NCBI GenBank assembly: GCA_022828595.1
Contig: JAKGHH010000004.1
Coordinates: 55,764,422 to 55,828,421, forward strand
Length of the DNA: 64,000 nucleotides
Reading direction: 5' to 3'
Origin: Nelumbo lutea
Lineage: Eukaryota; Streptophyta; Magnoliopsida; Proteales; Nelumbonaceae
Under the pieces are notes generated by a model, which was not told the origin of the DNA, made no database searches, and worked only from the letters and a program-made list of their open reading frames with translations. The translations under genes and the position numbers were made by a program. Below are positions 58,052 through 64,000 of this stretch, in pieces. Numbering within the stretch: position 1 is the first letter of the stretch; each line of letters starts with the position of its first letter.

Positions 58052-58671
58052 TATTAGATAGTGTATGCCCTTAACTCCAATCAGATTGATGTACATTATG
58101 ACATTTATTGTAAATTAATAAAGTACACATTTGATTCATGTTATTGTGGTGTGTTTCTGTGTAATACCCTTAAACCGGACACTTAATGAGACTTGTGTTA
58201 GTTTAGAATGTTCACAGCCATTGGATAAGTCTGGGGAGATTTATCCTGCTAAGGTTGACACCGATGTGCCGCCAAGTGTTGGGGTGGCCTGTCTCAGCTA
58301 CCAAGGTGAGACCCGAGGTACATGTAGTGTAGGTTTACTTGAAACCATGAACCAGACCAGATCTCCAGCATTGCCCTAGACCTTGGTGATTAGTGGGCAA
58401 AACTGGAAATTTACACCTAACCCCTAGACTCGATTATGATATTGCACTAGGTGTCAGATTGGGCTGCCTTTGATGTGCCAATCAGTGAGATCCTTAGTGG
58501 GGGTCAAAACCTGGGTATGTTGGGACAGTCCAAGAATTCATCTGAGTGGGTGATCATAGTGACAGGATCAGCCCCTTTGTCAGACAAAGGTAATGATCGG
58601 GGATGCACTCTCTCTGATGGATACCAAGACTGCTGGCAACCGATTTCAATGTTGAAATTTGTTTTGCAAAA

Positions 58672-58679
<8 letters not shown>

Positions 58680-58719
<40 letters not shown>
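58680..58719. repeat. (TA)n microsatellite inside the LTR
   Basis: About 40 bases of TA repeat at the same LTR position as the runs at 19742, 23107 and 33374. Confidence 0.96.
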
Positions 58720-58722
<3 letters not shown>

Positions 58723-59430
58723 GATTTCAAATTGTTTGCAAAAGGTTTTAATTCCCGAGATCCATGTGAGTAGATAGTGCAACACTGTTCCTTGCAGCTG
58801 AGGGAGAGGTCCTCTCTTGTCGGGCAGTGTATGATCATTATGGGCTGAGAGGTTAAGTGCAAGACCATTGAGGGTAATGCCTGATGGGATAATCTTGCAT
58901 CTGCCCACAGTCCCTAGGTTTTTATAAGGTGGCTTGACCCAGGGACCACTTAGTGTAAGTGTTGGGCCCATTAGGAGTCTATGTGATGGGCTTCAGGGGG
59001 TTCACTATCTTTTCAGTGAATTTGGCCAGGCCTTGTAATAGAGGCTGGGCCGAACCCATGTGGCTGATCTGTAGATCAATGTTTGGGTCCCATGCCATAC
59101 AAAGAAGCCCAACTAGGTAGCAAGTTGGAAGCAGTTTGAGCACTTAGACTTATTGGGCCTAAAGCCCATTTTGAACTGGCCTAGTTTGACTAGTTAAATA
59201 AGAGGGCGGATCTGGGATTAAATCAGCAGATAGGATAGGGTCTTACCCTATCCACTCAGAGAATCCAAATCTGAATTCAGATCTAGAAACCTCCTAATGA
59301 GATTAGGAGAGAGTTGATCTAATCTGTAGATAAGATAAGGGCTTATCCTTATCTCTTAAAGAGAACTCCTTATCCAAATACAGAATTGGATTAGAAAACT
59401 CCTAATGAGATTAGGAGCTCTCTTTAAGGC

Positions 59431-59438
59431 TATAAAAG
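59431..59438 (+). promoter_or_regulatory. Copia LTR TATA box
   Basis: TATAAAAG just after palindrome CTCCTAAT-GAG-ATTAGGAG, followed by GATGAGGGCC. Confidence 0.7.
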
Positions 59439-60010
59439 GATGAGGGCCTGAACCATTCAGTTCATCCTTAGCATCCCAAGCTACTCAGAGATCAGATCTC
59501 AGAGCACCCAGAGAGAAAGACAGCAACACTGTGATTGCACCATCTTCTCCCTGCGTTTCCTCCAGTTGCTGCCATACTACCAATTTGATCTCCTTCTTTT
59601 GTAGGAATGATCAAGAGGTGTCTTGATATTAGTCTTTGGAGAAAGGCTGATCAGAATTCGTGATCACTGCCTCCATCGAATTCTTGCTAAAGAATTCGGT
59701 TCGTTGGATGCCCTGTTGATTTTGCTACACCATTCACTGTGTCATCTTTAGTAGGAGCAGTCTTTGGAGTCTCTTTTTGGGTGTGAACACCTTCGTTAGG
59801 AGATATTGCATCTTCGTATCAGGTATATCCCTCTCCTACTATCTTGGTTCAGATCTGATTCGGTTCTTGGTTCAAGATTGATCCTTGAAAAATGCAGTTT
59901 TTCTAAAACAGGGAATGTGATTCCCAGATGGGAGAGAGGAAATTTTTGAAATTTTGCCCTACCTTCATGCAAGGTTCGGCCATCCATATGATGGATCTCT
60001 CATCCCTTCA

Positions 60011-62007
60011 CATCAGATAAAGCTTCATCTATTGATGGTGATGTTTCCTCTACGTCAATTGTCACCATGTATGCTGCTACACACTACTCTAGAAAAAATT
60101 CTCTTGGCATGAACTCCCAAAGGGTTACTGGAATTGGATGAGGCTATTGAACCACTTCCTCCTCACTAGCTGATGGCACTTGAGGTGATTTCTTCTTTGG
60201 CACTTTCTTCTTCTTTGAGGCATTGTGTATTCGTCACCTTCTAGTCCACTTTTGTCTAGTTGACATAGGGACAATGGGACGAGGAGCCTTGTTCTTATTC
60301 CAAGAGGCGATAGTCCATCCGATCTCATTTTGAGGAGATGTTTCTGAGTCACTAGAGTAGATGGAGATTGTCTTGCCCCCATTCGAAATGATTCTTTCGG
60401 GTAGGTGTCATGCCTTCTCCTTGGATTTCTTGCTGGTGAAGTTGGACCACCTTTCTTCTAAAACAAATGACTCTTCCCAGTAATCCAAGTCATCAGTCAT
60501 CAGTTCATAGAGAGTTAGGATGTCGGGATTGCTGAACCTTGGCATGTCAGGATAGGCATAAACCGTGGTTACCTCTTAATCAACAATAAACTGGACAAGA
60601 ATTTCCCCCTTTGGGAGGGATGCTACGGGAAATGCCATTGTTGGGGGTCTAGCTACATTGCCCCTAGTCTCCATAATTTGAGGAGAATCCACTAAGTTGT
60701 GTTATGGTGTTGACTTCCTTTTTGTGGATGCAAAGTTCCTTGAGGTCTGATCACTCACTGTAGTTTGAGTAGAGGAGGAAGAACCTGTAAAGGGTTGTAG
60801 AGGTACTGGGTCTAAAGACCCTAAGGTCACCATGGTGACATTCGTAGCAGCAAAATTGTCACTAAGATCTAACTCGATCTTTCCTTGTTCTACAAGATGA
60901 AATATTTTGTCCTTCAGGACAAAACACTTTTTCAGTTGGATGACTTACCATCTGATGGTACTAACAATACTTGAGGTCTATCACATGTCCTTGCTCTTCA
61001 AGTCACTTGGGTAGTGGAAACTCAATCAAATTCAATTGGAGTAGTTGGCTAAGCATTTTAGAACATTAGAGTCAGGGAATGGATACTCCTTCTCTTCTAG
61101 TTCCTTCAAAGTAGGCCTAGACTTCTCTTAGCCTTGATTTTTAAAAGATTTCACTTTGATCTCCGTCTTCTTCTTCTTGCCAGAGATCTTAACTGGTGTA
61201 GTGGTAGCTTTCATGACTTCCTTTTCTTTGGAGGAGGAGGGGGTCTTAAGATCCTTTTCCTTCTTTTCATGAGGATCACTTAGTTGGGGATTCTCATGCT
61301 TGGCTATCTGGATCTCCAAGTCATGAGCTCGAGTAGCTAACTCTCTGAAGGTGGTAGGCATATTCCCTTTGAGGTTGTAGAGTAGTCTCCAATGCATCCC
61401 ATGGACGCATGTGTCTATAGAAGAGGATTGACTAATTTGTTCCTTGCACTGAAGGGCGAGGTTTCTCCACCGCTTGATGTAGTCGATGATGGACTCATAT
61501 TTTCTTTGCCTTGTAGTGGAGAGTTCTGGGAGTCCAACCATTCGTTGTGTATAGTAGAAGTGAGTGAGGAATTCTCTCTCAAGCTAGTCCCAACTGTCAA
61601 TGAAACTTGGCTGGAGGTTGGTGTACCAATCAAACACTATAAACTTGAGGGAGCGAACAAACTACTTCACCATTTGGTCATCGTAGGTTCCCGCATTGTT
61701 GCAAGTCTCGATGAAGTGGACTATGTGCTGCTTCTGATTGCCCTTCCCGTCGAACTGCTGGAACTTATAAGGTTGGTAGCTGACTGGCATGCACATCTCA
61801 TCAATGCGGCGAGTGTATGGTTTGGCATACACTAGAGAGGTCTGTGGAACTCCTCCATATTGAGCCTTTATGGTGTCAACAAACATGTATTGGAGCTGTT
61901 GCACCATCAGAGAAGTGACAGAGACTTGGGGAATGTCTTGCATCATGTTCTACACTGTGATACGATCATGCTCTTCTTGTTGCTTCTTCAATTGCTCTTG
62001 GAGGTTG
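60011..62007 (-). pseudogene. Ty3/gypsy G gag and post-gag region
   Basis: Right to left: frame 61946-61662 with YKFQQFDGKGNQKQHIVHF and ETCNNAGT, the capsid core FVRSLKFIVFDWYTNLQPSF near 61660-61600, frame 61541-61128 with STTRQRKYESIIDYIKRWR and a lysine-rich tail, then a degenerate KCFVLKDKI nucleocapsid-type motif near 60935-60905 and MPRFSNPDILTLYELM near 60545-60500. This is a classic Retrotrans_gag arrangement. Stops near 61661, 61592 and 61126 and others make it non-functional. It is interrupted at 62007 and 60011 by solo LTRs. Confidence 0.87.
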
Positions 62008-63476
62008 TGATGAGACTAAAAAGTACCCTATTTTTATCCCAAAATATTCATTCTTTTATATTAATTTAGCACTCAATTAGACTCATTACTCTTATATTTT
62101 GATTCAGGGCAAGCAAAAAGGCGATTGGAAGAAAACAAGGCTAATCGGGTGATTTTGCACAGTTTCGGAATCATTCAGTAATCTCGGTTTAACTCTCGAT
62201 CCCGGACTCTGATTTGAATGATTCAAGATGCATTGGAAAGATAAGAGAAAGGCCCAAAACTCTCATGTTTTGGATTTTGATAGATTCGGCCTGTATCGAG
62301 GTCAAAATTGGACCCAAAGTCAGAACAATTTTGTAATAAAGCCCAGCCCACAGCTGAAGCCTAAATTCGCAGAAGAGTCCTATAGCGGCCCAAGTTATTA
62401 AAGAAGCCCAACACGAATTCAAGAATGAAGAGTCCTATCAGATTTAAATTTCAATTGTAATCCTAAAAAGATAAGAGATTGAGATTACTATAGGATAGTA
62501 TAGAAGTAGATCAAATTAGGACTTTCTAATTTTAAAGATTAATCTCCTAAAGGGAGTTGGAGAGAGCCCCTCCTCCTAAAGCTATATAAAGCGGGAGGGG
62601 GGAGGAGGGGGGGGGGGTTCCAGCTTTAGGCACTCAATCCATCAATTAAGCATCAAGCAACTCAATCAAGAAAGATCAGTTCGGCCTTCTGAAAAGCAAA
62701 GCCTGGAGAATTCGATTGTGTGATCGTGAGGTTCTATATTTAATTCAAGTTCTTGCTTTTTAATTCAAGTATTCATTAATTCCTGTGCTTATTCTCTATG
62801 GATGTTAATGTTAATTAGTCTAACAAATTAATTAATATTGATTTTCTTCTACTATCCATGGTTCGATGATCCGTAATTGTCACGAATAGTGGCACTAGTA
62901 GCAATTAGCTTAATATCTTTCTGTGTTTGTTCATGACAGCCTTTGACCAATGTATTGACATGTTTTAACCTAAAAGGATCAATGGAACAAAATTTGATAA
63001 TTGCAGCTATCTCAATTATTGTTATTTTGGTTTAACTGTTTTCACAAAATTTAATGCTATACTAGTTAATATGGAGTGCTATCGTACCCAATCGATTAGT
63101 GATAAGTGTTGATCGAATGCTGGGTTGGGTCAGCTGATTTAGGAAAACACAAGGTTTATTATGGATATCCTAATAAATCTAAGGTTAAATGCTTGAATTG
63201 CAAGACTCCCGAAGTTTACCTATGATCGATGACCAATTGATTAATCTAAACCCTTGAATCAGAAATCGATAAGACTGATTTCTCTTGTTTGGTATTGCTA
63301 TTGCTTTCTTGTTCTTTTAGAAATTTTAATTATTTAATTTTCCCACTCTATTATATTGTGCATTTGGCTAAGAAATTATTCCTTAGCTCCTTATGGGATT
63401 CGACCTAGTACCACTATTACTACAAAAATTTTATTGTGAGACTAGCATTAATTTTGAGGGCTTCGACAACCCGTCA
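62008..63476 (+). mobile_element. Ty3/gypsy-type solo LTR with perfect target duplication
   Basis: Starts TGATGAGACT, ends ...CAACCCGTCA. GGTTG occurs at 62003-62007 and 63477-63481. TATA box at 62583-62590, and a G-rich run (G10) follows at about 62608-62617. The 3' end pattern (CTTATGGGATTCGACC...TTGTGAGACTAGC) fits a gypsy LTR. No coding region. It sits in the G gag frame. Confidence 0.92.
62583..62590 (+). promoter_or_regulatory. Solo LTR TATA box
   Basis: TATATAAA about 575 bases into the solo LTR, followed by a G-rich stretch. Confidence 0.6.
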
Positions 63477-63481
63477 GGTTG

Positions 63482-64000
63482 GCAGTCATTGGAGGAGTAA
63501 ATCCTTGAGGGTGAGAAGGTCCTTGGCTGGATTTTGCTTGGTGGTTTTTGTATCTCCAATTTGTTCATCAAGAAGGCAATCTGGAGATCCTTTTCAGCAT
63601 TGGAGCTCTTGAGGTTGTCAATGGCTTCAGCAATCTTTTGGAGTCATTCTTCAATTGTCGTGACTTCTGCCACCATCACTAGTATGACACCACTAGAATC
63701 GGAGTAGGAGTTGTGTGATGGAGAGGAGTAAGACTCCATCCTCGATGTAGTGTTGGATTAGTCATCTGGGAGAAAATGCTTTTTTCCCTTCACATCAATG
63801 TGTGGAGAGTTGAAAAGGCTTTCCTTCTGCAGAGTAGTTGCCTTGGTGATTTTTCGTGTTGGAAGCTCCACTGGAGACAGTAGTTGTGCTTTGTTGGATT
63901 TTGCCATCGCATGTGTGACAGGGCAGTTATAGGAAGAATCAAAAGCGCCAGAGTGCTTGTCGAAGGAGATTGTAGCCTTCTTGGTAACCATTGGATGACT
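63482..64000 (-). pseudogene. Ty3/gypsy G gag N-terminal region
   Basis: Minus-strand continuation of the gag interrupted by the solo LTR. Frame 63991-63758 starts MVTKKATISFDKHSGAFDSS and is followed by stop-broken sequence to 63482. An ATG at 63991 is the only candidate start in the window, but the true gag start may lie beyond the edge. It lacks a recognisable domain of its own; assignment rests on continuity with 61946-61662. Confidence 0.65.

Larger units (their letters stand above)
58052..60010 (+). mobile_element. Solo Ty1/copia LTR (type 3)
   Basis: 1959 bases from TATTAGATAG to ...CTCATCCCTTCA. Flanks are CATCG (58047-58051) and CATCA (60011-60015), a 4 of 5 target duplication. No coding sequence, so a solo LTR in gypsy G. 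Contains (TA)n at 58680-58719, U3 palindromes (ATCTGAATTCAGAT at 59269-59282; CTCCTAAT-GAG-ATTAGGAG twice), and TATA box at 59431. The best-preserved type 3 LTR here. Confidence 0.93.
55931..64000 (-). mobile_element. Ty3/gypsy element G, minus strand, interrupted
   Basis: Right to left: gag from beyond the window end, protease, and the first RT residues, cut at 55931 by element F. Two solo LTRs (58052-60010 and 62008-63476) lie within it. No LTR of G itself is visible. Coding order and motifs fit a non-Tat, non-Athila-looking plant gypsy; lineage not resolved. Confidence 0.88.

Overview
The window is plant nuclear DNA, almost certainly a repeat-rich, heterochromatic part of a flowering-plant genome. 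I found no host gene, tRNA, rRNA, CRISPR array or bacterial feature. Nearly every base that can be assigned belongs to LTR retrotransposons: one Ty1/copia family in many copies and several Ty3/gypsy families. The host species cannot be named from this sequence. All coding regions are degenerate, with stop codons, frameshifts and deletions. The stops are mostly C-to-T or G-to-A changes in CG or CHG contexts, as expected for old methylated DNA.

Layout, left to right. Positions 1-905 hold the 3' end of a copia pol, followed by its LTR (906-2887) and an inverted fragment of the same LTR family (2888-3578). Positions 3579-7276 hold a Ty3/gypsy element (Tat-like) with LTR end, primer-binding site, gag, protease and the start of reverse transcriptase. 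Positions 7277-14239 are a mosaic of copia pieces in both orientations. Positions 14240-16261 are an Athila-like gag-protease segment. Positions 16262-20991 are a copia pol plus 3' LTR.

The centre (20992-about 42100) is a nested stack. A minus-strand gypsy gag region (C) was hit by an Athila-like gypsy element (B, 21572-38483, minus strand). B's 3' LTR was hit by a copia element (A, 22483-34958, plus strand). A's 3' LTR was hit by another copia, and a deletion then fused the two. Imperfect or perfect target-site duplications support the A and B insertions. A separate gypsy solo LTR with a perfect duplication (38874-40504) also sits in C.

The right part holds a nearly complete minus-strand copia (E, 43435-51762), whose truncated 5' LTR joins head to head with a plus-strand copia (F, 51763-55930). 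The rest (55931-64000) is a minus-strand gypsy gag-protease-RT region (G) interrupted by two solo LTRs: copia at 58052-60010 and gypsy at 62008-63476, the latter with a perfect GGTTG duplication.

The genes do not act together as a host system; each set is the remains of a retrotransposon cycle (capsid, protease, integrase, reverse transcriptase/RNase H). I see no convincing novel biological system. The observations most worth checking are the covarying palindrome array in the copia LTR promoters, the LTR containing a patch of the 5' leader, the nested and chimeric element histories, stop codons shared between copies, and gag-protease-only Athila-like elements.
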